This document shows, piece after piece, positions 39,801 through 51,150 of a DNA stretch of 64,000 nt. Under the pieces are notes generated by a model, which saw only the letters and a list, made by a program, of their open reading frames with translations, ran no database searches and had not been told where the DNA came from. Source of the DNA: Parapristionchus giblindavisi (lineage: Eukaryota > Nematoda > Chromadorea > Rhabditida > Diplogasteridae); the NCBI GenBank assembly GCA_943737045.1, contig CALSFV010000045.1, positions 1 to 64,000 on the forward strand. The letters run 5' to 3'. Every line of letters begins with the position of its first letter. The stretch's first letter is position 1. Made by a program: the position numbers and the translations under genes.

Positions 39801-40458
39801 AAGTTTTTATTTGATCTTTAGCCTTTCATCTTCCAATATTTTGTCTACTATTTTATGTGATTTTCAATCTATTTTATTAAACGATCTGATCTGTGTATAT
39901 GTATAATAGCGAATGAATAAATTTTATAACATGGAATTATGAAAACACCATGCATGGGTTTTAGTTAATTTAATGAATTAACTTTGTTACACCGCAAGCA
40001 AAGTTTTGGATGTGTGTTATACTTTTTATCATGATTTTAGTGGAAAGAACATGTACTTGTGCATCTCTAAGAATTAAAGTCTTCTCGGCCTCAAAATGGT
40101 TATAAGATCAAGATAACTGTCTGCGGTTAGTCTCTTTCAAAATTTCCATGTTGTATCGAATCTTGATCTTATTTACATTTCCTTCGGAAGTAGTTTTAGT
40201 AGAGTCAATTTGATGTTGTGCCATTAGAATTACACTAAATAACTCGAACTTTCCAGCCAATTAATGAATTGGATCTTCAATCGGAAAAAAAGTTATGGCA
40301 AAACAGCTGCAATTACTTCGGATTTTAACAGAGAAATTTAATCGCTATAATGTTTACCGATGAAATAGTCACATGAAAGCTTATCAGTCATCGCTTTTAT
40401 ATCGGTATACGAGTTCCTTTCTGCATACACTTTTCTTCCTCTTCCTATATGATCGATC
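39801..40458. other. Intergenic; no gene seen
   Basis: It holds the 3' region of the elongase gene and the upstream region of the four-TM gene, which lie head to tail about 660 bp apart. No repeat or exon was recognised. Confidence 0.5.
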
Positions 40459-42865
40459 ATGCCTTATGGAACCATTATCTGTTGTGATGCACCATATCCC
40501 AAGTCAGTCTTGTACCATCGGGTAGGTTTTTTTATTTAAGCATATGCTTTAACGTTTGGTTTGAAAACATTCGAAAGAGCTTGTTCTTGAAGGATCGACA
40601 AATTCAAAGACTGATATCAAGTACAACATATTGCTAGATTTCAGGGTTATGTAGTCGGGTTTATCGCTTTATGTGTCGGCCTACAAACATCACTGGCCAT
40701 GTGCTTTTTGTACAGCGGTGAGTCATCTATAAATTCAGTTGATTCGGTAAAAAATTCGACTTGAACGGTTATTCAAAGATGGCAACCTAAAAAGCGATTA
40801 GATTGGATACAATCACTTTCTTTATTCTGGTTGGTTGATTGTAATCAGTGAAATAATAAGAAAATGAAGTGACAATCCCGCATTAAAAAGGAAGAGAGCT
40901 AAAATAGATCAATAATTGTTCGTTTCAGCATTATGGTCAATGAGTATCCTTATAATGATAGTCATCGGTCCTCATATATTCATGTTTGAATCAGAAGATA
41001 AGGTTAAAAAAGTCTACGAGCGAAGATTTCGAAATAATTTTATATTTTATGAAGTAGGTTCATTAACTTTACTTCAAATTGATTTATATAGAATATTCAG
41101 TATGGTTGTGTGGCCTTCTATTGCGCAGTCGCCATTTACTCTGGCATATCCCAAGTGGATCCTGAAATAGGACCATGGTAGGTAATCTTAGAGATCTTTA
41201 AATCAATGGTATGTATATACATATAATTGCATCTCAAATGCCATACTACTAGGGTGGCAAGAATGGCGCAAGAGTATTCGTTCCCACTGGCAGTCTTGGC
41301 CGAGTTATCGGGGAGAGAGGCATTTACGATCTCTCTCTCATCGAATGAGCCGGGAGAGGGGGTCATTGTCTCGAATAGTCAAACAACAGTCGAGTCGAAA
41401 TCGAATGGAAATGTTTTTCTCAGCGCTGCATTGACTAAATTCAAAACTTTTTAAACTTCTGACATGAGCTCATTAAGTGCTATAAAACGAAGCCAAATTT
41501 AACAATTTTTTTCAAAAAATGTTTTGTTAATAATTTGTTGGTTTATGATACAATAATAATATTAATTTGATAACAATCATTATGGCAAAACTATTATTAA
41601 AGTTCCAATTCGTCATCAGATTCAAACTCTTCAATCTCACTCATATCCCATTTACTGTATTGGGATACGGTACTCATCAAAGAAAAAGAGAAATTTGAAT
41701 TTGAATTATTTGATGCGAATTGTCTATCATTTTAAAGATCTCGTTATGCTAATTTCAAATATACATAATTTGTCTAGCTTTGTTCAAACACGGCCTTGAA
41801 AAACGCTCGACTCGACTTCGATTCGACCTAAAAACGATTATCCGAGGGAGAGAGATAGAGACTGCCAAGGGGAACGAATATCCTCTCCATTCGACCTCGA
41901 CTCGATAGAGACTACAAAACAGGCTCATTCGAGAGCAATTCTCGCCGCCCTACATACTACGTTCGTGCTAGTGAATTAGTGCTGATGTGAACAATATAAA
42001 CACTGTAAATTCAGACACCCAGCTATGTAATGCAAAGTGTCCGCGCCCGCGATCTAGCAAGTTCATGAAAAGGGCACAAACACACATCGCGATAACTCAC
42101 TACAAAGAATAGTAATTTCGTGTGTTATTTGAAGGTATTGGACATGTATGAGTGGATTATCAACCCCAGATCTATTTGAGGACTATTGTCAACAACGTGA
42201 GTTCATTTATTCAACAGCTAAAAATCCGTTTTGCTCGTCGAGAATACAAGAAAAATATCCTACATGATATTAACAGTATGAAGATAAAAATTGAGCTGCA
42301 CGAATACTAGAATAGATAGTAACGTTATCTCGTAGCATTCCATTTGTCATTCCTAAAAGAATATTTGTTGACGTACATGAAAGAGAACACCTTCACTTTC
42401 TTTCCATGTTCAACTATTATATAATCATTATCGTTGAGAATCGCGTGGTTTCTCAGTCTATGTAATAGTCTTCGCTTGTATCGGAGTAATACTTCAGTGT
42501 TACACTGTATTAATCACTCTTGGATATAACAAACACCTAAGTGACTTAAAAACCAGGTAAAAAGACATTTTCCGGATCTAATAAAGGCATCATTCAGAGA
42601 GGTACAAGCTGATGAATCTCATGTGATTGAAGATAATACTCATCCGGGAGCCAATATTCCTTATGTAGTCGCCGATTCCTTGCCAAAGTATGGAGATTTA
42701 TTCCATGACACAGATGAACCATCGCCTTCTTACTCCATAAATCCGGCTATTCCATTCGAAAGAACAAGTACAAGCCAGAGCAATATCTCCATATCGATTT
42801 CTGAAACGGGAGCTCCTCCTGATTATGATATTATTTCGTTGCCTGATATATTACATCATATCTGA
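40459..42865 (+). CDS. Four-transmembrane protein with PY-motif tail (LAPTM4-like topology)
   Basis: Seven exons (40459-40521, 40645-40717, 40929-41002, 41101-41177, 42135-42196, 42457-42556, 42598-42865) join in frame for 238 residues. Hydrophobic segments fall at about 22-45, 46-65, 71-88 and 116-139. The region between segments 3 and 4 (WYWTCMSGLSTPDLFEDYCQQ shows its Cys and aromatic residues) would be a luminal or extracellular loop. The roughly 90-residue tail is rich in Ser, Pro and Asp, has several Tyr motifs (LPKYGDLF, PSPSY) and ends with PPDYD, a motif that binds WW domains of NEDD4-type ubiquitin ligases. This layout resembles lysosomal LAPTM4 proteins, but sequence identity to them was not established. 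The donor at 41003 (GTTAAA) is weak. A hAT-type MITE lies in intron 4. Confidence 0.75.
41250..41952. repeat. hAT-type MITE, 703 bp, with 8-bp target duplication
   Basis: Ends TAGGGTGGCAAGAAT and ATTCTCGCCGCCCTA are imperfect inverted repeats. The flanks carry the identical octamer CATACTAC (41242-41249 and 41953-41960), the duplication length of hAT transposons. Further inverted similarity exists inside (for example the GAGAGAGAG and TCGACTCGA blocks). It is inserted in intron 4 of the four-TM gene and has no transposase. Confidence 0.85.
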
Positions 42866-43812
42866 GTTTCTGATAATCTGTCTGTCCGAAGTTCACCTAT
42901 GAATAAATCGTAAACGATTTAAATATGATGACAAAGGCACGTGGTAAATGCATCTGCAGATGGATTTGACCATGAAAACCAGACCATGCTAAAAATAGAT
43001 TGCAAAACTGCAAGAAATCTGTGGTTTGATGGTCAAGTACATGGGTCAATCAGACAATGGATTAACAAAACATAGTACTATGGGTTAACTAAACAAAATT
43101 TTAGCCACGCCCCTTTCTTGGATACGAAGCAGAGTAATGACTGTCTAGGTTAAAACTGCTAAACCACTATATTAAACGGTCTGACCACTTCATTTGTGGC
43201 GTGAATGATGTCCGCACATGGTATCTATCTATTCTTTGTGCCTTCATTGCTTTTCAAACCTTGACATTTTCCGATTCCCCTGTACAGACGCTTGAAGGAC
43301 CTTGCGCATGTAAACCATGAAATTCTGTTTCGTAGCAAGTTATAAACATTTATCGTTTGGTATCTTTTAGTATTCTAGAAGTTAGGTCACAGTATCACTT
43401 GGTATCTACTATAGCTTTATTTTTTCATCCAGGAGCCTCGCACACAAGGAATAGTGACGTGTGTTATTTTCATTGTTGTCCATTCTTCATAGTGTATCTA
43501 CATTGTGTTGTTGGTCGACAGTGTTGTGTTCTCCTCTTTTCGACCTTCCTTTCACACTTTCTCTGTCTCACTCTGTCTCTCTTTATTTCTCTCTCATTCT
43601 ATCTATCTGTTGGACAGACAGATACGAATCAAAACTTCACCGCTCTGATCGATTGATTTCATGCCTAAGAGAGAAAGAGACGCAGAGATGTAGACAGTTA
43701 AACCGATACCAATACCGCAATATAAAATGGTCATTTTGTTGTTGTTCCCTGTTTCTTTCTCACTCGCTTTTTAAGTACATCAACCTCTTAATTATCACAA
43801 TTACAGCTGACA
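42866..43812. other. Intergenic; no gene seen
   Basis: A pyrimidine-rich block at about 43530-43610 precedes the carrier gene. The long open frames there reflect TCTC-rich sequence and are not accepted as genes. Confidence 0.5.
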
Positions 43813-46323
43813 ATGACGGAACAGAAAAATATTCCGAACGCGGCAAAATTTGTGCTTGGAGGATCGGCGGCGTGAGTCTTATTGTTATCCATTCTGTCAC
43901 ATTTATTCCATATTGAGTGATGACCACAAATAAATGAAATCATTGTCATTGCGATAGCATTAACTATGAACTTATTTGAGCTGCGATTATGTGTATTTCT
44001 ATTTTGTTCAGAATGACTGCAACACTATTCGTTCATCCTCTTGACGTTGTTAAGAATCGAATGCAACTATCAGGTACTTGACAAAATATATACGAACGTG
44101 ATAAAGAACTTTGTATCCTTTGCACGTTCTTTCACATTCTTTTGTTTGTTCTTCATCCTTTCGAACGCGTTTATGAGTGATACATGTTCTAATACAAATA
44201 TAAAGTTTGAATGATACGAAGATCGTATAGTTCCACTCAAACCTAATCTTTACTTACAGTGAAATTTATTAACGTCTTTTTCATTATCACTTATCCATCT
44301 GGCAATTTTCTTGCTTACTTGCTTGTTAGTATGCGCGCAAGATGTATTGGTTGACTTTTGTCTGTCTCTCTCATCTCTCACACTCCTTCTCATTACACTT
44401 ACTTTCTCTTTCATTCAAATATCAAGGTCCATACTTCATAGAACAAACAAAACGGTCAATGGATGACTTGGCCATTTTAAACAATACTCATCATTCCATA
44501 TCAATTGATACAGAGAAACAAACTAATAACACAAAAGTCGGTCAATCATTAGTGACGTGAAAGATAATGCACAACTTTGTAGTACTTAATTTGAATCAAG
44601 TTGTTAGTTTTCTTTACTCGAATACATTTACATTCAAATTTCTTTCCTTACTACTGTAATAAACACATGATAAAAGAATTAAATTAATTTCAGGAACCTC
44701 CGGAAAACGGGAGTACCGAAGTTCTTTTCACGCATTGACTTCCATTGTTAAAAATGAAGGAGTTAGAACGGTTTACACTGGACTCACTGCCGGTTTATTG
44801 AGGTATTTGTCATATTTGTTTGCTTCTAATCATATGCAAATGTTAATATAATGAGCATTTTAATTATGTTATAACAATGATTAACCTAATGAATGATTCA
44901 GACAAGCGACATATGCCACAGTTCGTCTCGGTATATACACATCACTCTTTGAGAGATTCTCATCGTAAGTCTATCATTATCTCTACAAAAGTTGTAAAAT
45001 ATAAACAAAAAGATAATTTCTTCAATTTCTGATCCATGATTCCGTTAATTATATAAACTTTGAAAACATTGGATTTGCATAAAACTTTGAATTCAGTGGT
45101 GAGACATCTCCATCATTCCTTATGAAAGCATCAATTGCATTGGCAGCTGGAGGATGCGGAGCTGTAGCCGGTAGGCAATATAATTATTCTAAATTCTCTG
45201 GAACGATTGCATGCCAGGATGTACTGATATGATTTGTTTTGACAAGTTTATTATAAGTTTCTGGGACCAGCGAAATGAAAAATCGGATTGATAGTACCAC
45301 ACCAATCTCGTGAACATTATTGGATGATGAAATAAACTATGAATATTTTCTAATACACAGGCACACCAGCTGAAATCGCATTGATTAGAATGACTGGTGA
45401 TGGACGTCTTCCACCAGATCAAAGACGAAACTATAAAAATGCCTTCGAAGCTCTTGCCAGAATTACACGAGAAGAAGGAGTGCTCACCTTGTGGAGAGTA
45501 AGCTATTCTATTTGACTGTTGATTCTTGATCTTCGATCTTCAGGGAGTAGCACCAACCGTAATGCGAGCAATGGTCGTTAACGTCGCACAGTTGGCTACA
45601 TACTCACAGGTATGCGGCAGCACGATATCGTGGATTTCCTTAAAACTAAGAACATTTCCATAACAGGTCCCAGAGGAATTGTCTCTGTCTCCGAGAATTC
45701 AAGGGGATCTCTTTCATTATTAGTCGTTTTATCCATGAATACATTTTCAGGCGAAAGAAGCGGTTACTGCTTCGGGTCTTCTCCCATCAGGAATTGTCGT
45801 ACATTTTGTTGCTTCCATGATTGCCGGATTCAACACAGCCTTCGTCAGTATGCCCTTGGACATCGCTAAGACTAGGTCAACAATATAATTTATCATTGAG
45901 TGATTATCGAAATGTTGATCGAACAAATTATCGCTGACCATTACTTTTTGCAGAATTCAGTCGATGAAGGTCATTGATGGCAAACCAGAATACAAAAATG
46001 CGTTCGATGTCATCGGAAAAGTTTGTGCAGTTTCTCATTTAATTAGAAATGATTCGTTTTTCAGATTATTAAGAATGAAGGAGTATTTTCACTGTGGAAG
46101 GGATTCACTCCTTGTTATCTACGAATTGGACCACATACTGTACTCACTCTCATTATTCTGGAACAGGTTTCTACTTCATTTCAATTTACACAGTATATCA
46201 TTGTTCGAGAGAACCATTGTGCGGAGAAGATGAATAGAAAAATAAAGTCTAAAAAATACATTTCAGATGAACGGTGCTTATTATCGATACGTTCTGGGAG
46301 TGCAACCAAAGAGTGCTCTATAA
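43813..46323 (+). CDS. misc-1: Mitochondrial 2-oxoglutarate/malate carrier (MISC-1 type)
   Basis: Eleven exons (43813-43871, 44012-44073, 44694-44802, 44902-44964, 45097-45170, 45361-45497, 45544-45609, 45751-45875, 45954-46020, 46065-46166, 46267-46323) join in frame for 306 residues, the length I recall for the C. elegans orthologue. The three carrier repeats show their signature motifs: HPLDVVKNRMQ near residue 28, TPAEIALIRM near 124 and MPLDIAKTRIQ near 225; the TPAE form in the second repeat is typical of oxoglutarate carriers. Six membrane helices are expected in the inner mitochondrial membrane, exchanging 2-oxoglutarate for malate. No presequence is present, as usual for the family. 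Donors at 45876 (GTCAAC) and 46021 (GTTTGT) are weak but supported by frame continuity. Confidence 0.93.
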
Positions 46324-46671
46324 GCGCTTAGCTAGTTCATCTGTCGTACATATAGATATTGATAAATTTTTCCAATTGTTTTCGTACATACAGTAGGGAA
46401 CAAATAGCTCAATACAAATTTGTAAAGTTACTGAAAACAGTCTATCTACGTTCTCCTAACTGCGTACTTCTTTTATTATTTTTAAATTTGATTTCCTACA
46501 TCATTTTTGAAGAACAGGTTCTAATCTTTATTGATTTACAGCACATCACTGATATGTGGTATCAACTCTCTTTAGGAATTAGATCGAAACGAACGTTCAT
46601 GTCGATCATCTTTCCATAGAATCATATTGCGATTGATGCCGATCATTGTACTTATTATATTTCATATGAAC

Positions 46672-46989
46672 TAGGGTTGGCAATAACGCACACGCATTGC
46701 GGGCCCGCAATACTCTGTAAAATCATTGCGGCCCGCAATAGCATTGTGGGCCCGCAATGACTACTTTATTCCTATCTTGACAATTTTTGTGATCGGTCGT
46801 TCTTCTGTTCTCTTCACTTTCCTTCGCTCTCTCGTTTGCTTGAGAACAGAGAAGAACGACCGATCACAAAAAGTAGTCAAAAAGTAATAAAGTAGTCGTT
46901 GCGGGCCCACAATGATTTTACGCCGCATTGCGGGCCCGCAATCACTAGCAATGAAATCAATTCTATTGCGGGCCCGTAGCCAACCCTAA
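46672..46989. repeat. hAT-type MITE, 318 bp, with perfect 8-bp target duplication
   Basis: Ends TAGGGTTGGCAAT and GTAGCCAACCCTA are inverted. The flanks carry identical ATATGAAC (46664-46671 and 46990-46997). The interior has several copies of ATTGCGGGCCCGCAAT-like GC palindromes and a central hairpin (GATCGGTCGTTCTTCTGTTC with its inverse). It lies between the converging misc-1 and nitrobindin-like genes. Confidence 0.9.
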
Positions 46990-47077
46990 TATGAACAACG
47001 CACTGATTCGTAGATTTCGATGTGGAATGAAATGTAAAAAAATTCAAAATAGTTTTATTAAGTTAATGAATGTCGTA

Positions 47078-48372
47078 TCAAGGATAGACCTTCTGGTACT
47101 GCACCGATGTGTGTTCCTGAAACAAGTATTATGAAAAGTGAACCAAATAACACTGTTGAACAAAACAAAATAAAATAACAATGACATAATCAAATTGTAT
47201 TATTACAAACCTGCATTTGATGAGTAAGGGTCTCCATGAATACTCTGGATTCTAGAGTACGTGAGTCTACGAGAGTCCATTCTCGCATTAACTGAAGTAT
47301 ATTCATTTGCAACACTTTCTTTTTATTCTACCGACGTGAAAGCTTTTATAAATAGCTCATAATAATAGGCCCTCCTCAACTCACATTATGCACAGGTAAA
47401 TCCCTTGCAAAAGTGATCCGTCCAATATCGATAAGGTTTAGTCCAATGTAACCATCACGAACTTCACCTTCTTCTACCGTTACGAATCCTCAATTATTCC
47501 TTACTTTATTTTCGTTCATTTTGCATTTTCCTCACCATTATCCATAACTGTTGTCAGTGCAACATGCTCATTAAGAGGATTGACAGAGATGTATCCCATC
47601 TCTCCATGAAGCATGTTATCCGTGCCATGAAGCCATGCAAATGCACTGAAAACATCGTGGATCACTCATAATTCAATCAATATTCTGCATATTTCCTCAT
47701 CTCTCTGATCAAAATCTATAAATGGGCGGGACTTAACAATAAGTAAAATAATCATACGTGTAGTTCAATCCTTTCGTTCCTACACTTCCATCGGAGGGTA
47801 TGGCAAACGTGATTTCTTCACCATAAGTGAACTTGGGAATGGTTGGAAATATGGCCTTGCCCCCACTTTCACTCCTCCATGTACCTATAAGGAATGCAAT
47901 GGGACGCAAGTGCTTGGGCAGACGAGACATGTCGAATCCTGCAATCATAATTCTTGTAAGGATATTGCTGGAATATACAAGATGATACTCTGAACTATGG
48001 TAACACTCAAGGAAATGAAAGAGTATGAAATGTGATGTAAAATAAGAATATGATATTCCTTTCACACAAATACATGTACATTGATGCCTTACTGATTACA
48101 AGAAAACGATAGTGACAATGAAAATAAATGTGTCTCACTGGGATCAGGATTGCCTCTACATGCTTTGCAGCTCCTCCTGCACGATAATCGAATGTATTCA
48201 GTGGTCTGACATGTTCCTTTATCGTATTCCACCCAATCCTCGCAACTTGGATGACTGTCCGTACACGCTGTGAAAAAGAGAAATGTCTTACCATTTCTTT
48301 ATAATAATTAAACGTACTTTTGGACTCGGCGAGAATAACCAGTGGCAGAAATGGGAGGAGTAATAATCTCAT
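47078..48372 (-). CDS. Secreted ShKT-domain protein with a nitrobindin/THAP4-like domain
   Basis: Seven exons (48372-48318, 48267-48139, 47938-47758, 47645-47536, 47470-47385, 47291-47211, 47116-47078) join in frame for 226 residues. Residues 1-17 (MRLLLLPFLPLVILAES) form a signal peptide. Residues of about 19-55 hold six cysteines in ShKT spacing (CTDSHPSC, GTC, SC, SC, AC). The rest resembles the nitrobindin beta-barrel of THAP4 and bacterial relatives: LRPIAFLIGTWRSESGG near its start (the GTW motif), then a YGEEITF strand and a late MREWTLVDSRTLESRV segment. Nitrobindin-type barrels bind haem or small ligands; here the protein would act outside the cell or in the secretory pathway. Haem binding is inferred only. 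Two alternative acceptors 3 bp apart exist at 47470/47473. Confidence 0.85.
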
Positions 48373-48851
48373 GGAAGATACAGTAGGAACAAGGAAGGAA
48401 AGTTTACGTAAACAGCTAGACAAGAAAGATGCAGGAACAGCCCTTTGCACACACCTTTTGGCAGTGAAAGTAATAAGAGAGAGGGCTATAGGATAAGGGA
48501 ACGAAAGTGAGAGCGGGTTTTAGGATAACTGCCGTGTTAGATGAACTGGTGATGAGAGGATAATTGTTGATGTGTAAACTAAAAGAGTAGAGATCTATCA
48601 GTGAAAGTGGAACTGTCTCAATCTCGTATCACAAATAAACAAAGAAGCTTTACAGAAGTACAGATAGAAAAGTCTTTCCATGGAAGATACATTTTTGAAA
48701 ATCTACAGTGTGATCAAATTTATTATTAATCGAATATTGTTTTATTTGGCAGTGACTGAGATATGAAAATGAGATGAGGGATTAGAAAATGCTATGCATG
48801 TCACACATAATGAATCAAAGTAATTCATAATAAGTGTGAACGATTATGATG
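48373..48851. other. Intergenic; no gene seen
   Basis: AT-rich sequence between two minus-strand genes in tandem (nuclear receptor upstream, nitrobindin-like gene downstream). Nothing was recognised. Confidence 0.5.
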
Positions 48852-51150
48852 TTATATCATTGGTGAATATAACCAGTTATTCCTAATAATGGGATCATTA
48901 AGGATTCGTAGAACCATAGGAGGAATTGAGTCGATACCAGGAGGCAATGGTTTAGTATTACTGGCTACTTGAAGAAGAACAATATTTTGCTGAAAGATAC
49001 TTCTCACACAGTGATACACAGTTGGAATTTACCTTAAACTCGGCTATGATATTCGAAAACGAACCGAATATTTGCATCAACTCGACGAAGAATGAAGGAG
49101 CCTTGAATTGTTTCAAGTTTTATCTTATTTCCTAGTGTAGTTTTTCTCATTGTCAAAAACGAGAAAAAGGAGTGCAAAATTATACAGAATTGTGTGAACC
49201 TTTTCCACGCCTCTGGTAGCCACTATAAATGACAGAAGTGTTTTTGAGTATCGATGACGTTCCTTCCTAATAGCCTCCACCGCTTCTTTGGATAATCCTA
49301 AAATTCCTAAAAGTGAAATAAAAGTAAGTCGATTTCTCCTAAACCCAAACCTGGGTCACATACGGAGATTGCTTTCAGAATCGAATATTCTTCGGGTTTG
49401 AGTACAAGATCACGTAATCGTTTAATGCTCTCGGGATGGAATAATTGTTTCAATATGATTCCCCTGAAATTCATATTGAATCATAATGCACTGACTCGTA
49501 CACTCGAATATGGTGAAACCAATAGATCCAAGTTCCATTCATTCTAACCATTTTGTGCTTCTCAAAGGTTGGCTACCATCGGGAAAGTAAAAGTAGTCTC
49601 GACCATTAGAATACGAGAAGTATGTCTCCGTGAGAAATGTGCACAAGTGCACAGTTCCTTGAACAAGAATGTACTGAAGAAAAAAACTTAATCTACTCAA
49701 AATAAATGTAATTAATTTTTGTCTAACCTGATCAGATTTGGAGAGATGTCTGAAGAATGGAAATGTCTTAATGTATTCAGTCGCATACACAATGTCAGCT
49801 ATTATCCAGAGCTTGCAGCCGCTTTTTATACGATCAACGAGATTGAGATTACGATGAGAAGGTACAAGGGGAGCATCCTGAATGATGATACGATCATTAT
49901 TTAATGGAATGAACGATGTTTTACTAGAACCGTAGGATATTCTGGGCCAATTCCAAGGTGGAATAGATAAACCATTGATGGGGGAATCCATCCCACCAGG
50001 AAGAGGTTGGGAATAAGCTTATCTCACTTTACTAACCCCAAAATCGATCGATAAAAGGCAAGGTCTATCTACTATTGCTTCAGCGCTTATTCCATCATTC
50101 AATCGAGGTGTGTATAGGGAACGCCTGAAATGAATTCTTGATGATATTCTGTCATATTCTCAATATAATTGATTATTTCAACCTCAGTTTCTCATGTGCA
50201 GCATCATTATAAGCCAGATTAGAGATGACGAAGACGTTCTCGAAAGACATCGAAAATCCGAAGTCCTGAATCACTTCGGTCAAAATTGGATCGGTCACAT
50301 TAATCTTACAAATTTCGCGATATTCTCGATCGATGATAAAGGCGTGGAAGGCAATCGTTCATTTCGATTTCGCATCCATTCTTTCAATTTTGCTGAAACG
50401 AGAGACGACGATCTTTATGACTGATATGACAGAGACAGAGTTCTAAGAGAATCTTTCTTCGTTCATTTCGTCTACCTTCTTCATTTGACACTTTAAGTAG
50501 ATGCAACGAATGTTTCACTATTTCATCGTCAACTTTTGTACCACGAACGCCTTAAATGAAACATGTATCTGAATGAAAAAGTGTTTTGATCTAACCCAAT
50601 GGATTCATACCAGCTCTTATACATCTATTCAATCGACATAATTGACAACAGTACATTTCTGAAAATCTTCTTTCACTATTTAGCTTCCACTAATTTAACT
50701 CACTCTTTTTATGATTTCTCTCGGCAGTACACGAGTCATTTTTGAAACAGATAGGTAGAGTTTTATGTATGATTCTCCTTTGGAAGAAGTTCTTGCATCC
50801 AACACATGAAGGAACCTAATAATGAGATGTCATTGTAGTCAATCAATTGTTACAGTTGCCTTACGTTCATATTTTACGACTCCACATGCGCTACTGTTTT
50901 GAAAAACGCAACACATCACGGGGTAGAAAAAATAATTTCAGTATGGTAATTTGAAACATTTCGATTTGACACTCTTTACCGTGTTGGAAAGTTCGAACAG
51001 TTAAAATTAGCGTGCAATTTTCTCGTTTTTAAAAATGTAAACTTGTTGACATATGAGGAAGTTGAAACTGACCCCGTAGTAGAATGCTCCTGCCCTTGCT
51101 GTTGTGCATACTTTACACTTGTCAAGGACAGCATTCATATGACGAACCAT
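48852..51150 (-). CDS. Nuclear hormone receptor (nematode supplementary NHR family)
   Basis: Thirteen exons (51150-51073, 50815-50704, 50658-50596, 50550-50476, 50392-50310, 50265-50183, 50124-50037, 49877-49728, 49673-49549, 49463-49351, 49306-49200, 49101-49033, 48989-48852) give about 427 residues. The DNA-binding domain starts near residue 12: CKVC then PSCVGCKNFFQRR form the first zinc finger, and CFKNDSC with CCQLCRLNRCIRAGM the second. The C-terminal half is a ligand-binding domain, recognisable by KLWIIADIVYATEYIKTFPFF and LSKSDQ, and ends in LYSPMI. It should act as a nuclear transcription factor; target and ligand are unknown. ATG 51138 is an alternative start. The model at 50392-50183 is uncertain: a 44-bp intron is needed, while another frame reads through it (IIDREYREICKINVTDP). 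Confidence 0.85.

Noticed and set aside
43461..43916. 151-codon + ORF before misc-1
   Set aside because: Mostly Ser/Leu/Phe/His from a TC-rich tract; it reads the first misc-1 exon in the wrong frame.
48007..48450. 147-codon minus-strand ORF over the ShKT exon
   Set aside because: It is in a different frame from the ShKT and signal-peptide exons, whose six cysteines and phase-matched joins are far stronger evidence.
50880..50915. Possible extra small exon between the first and second NHR exons (SACGVVKYE)
   Set aside because: It would start with TAG in the phase set by the first exon, and the flanking exons join correctly without it.
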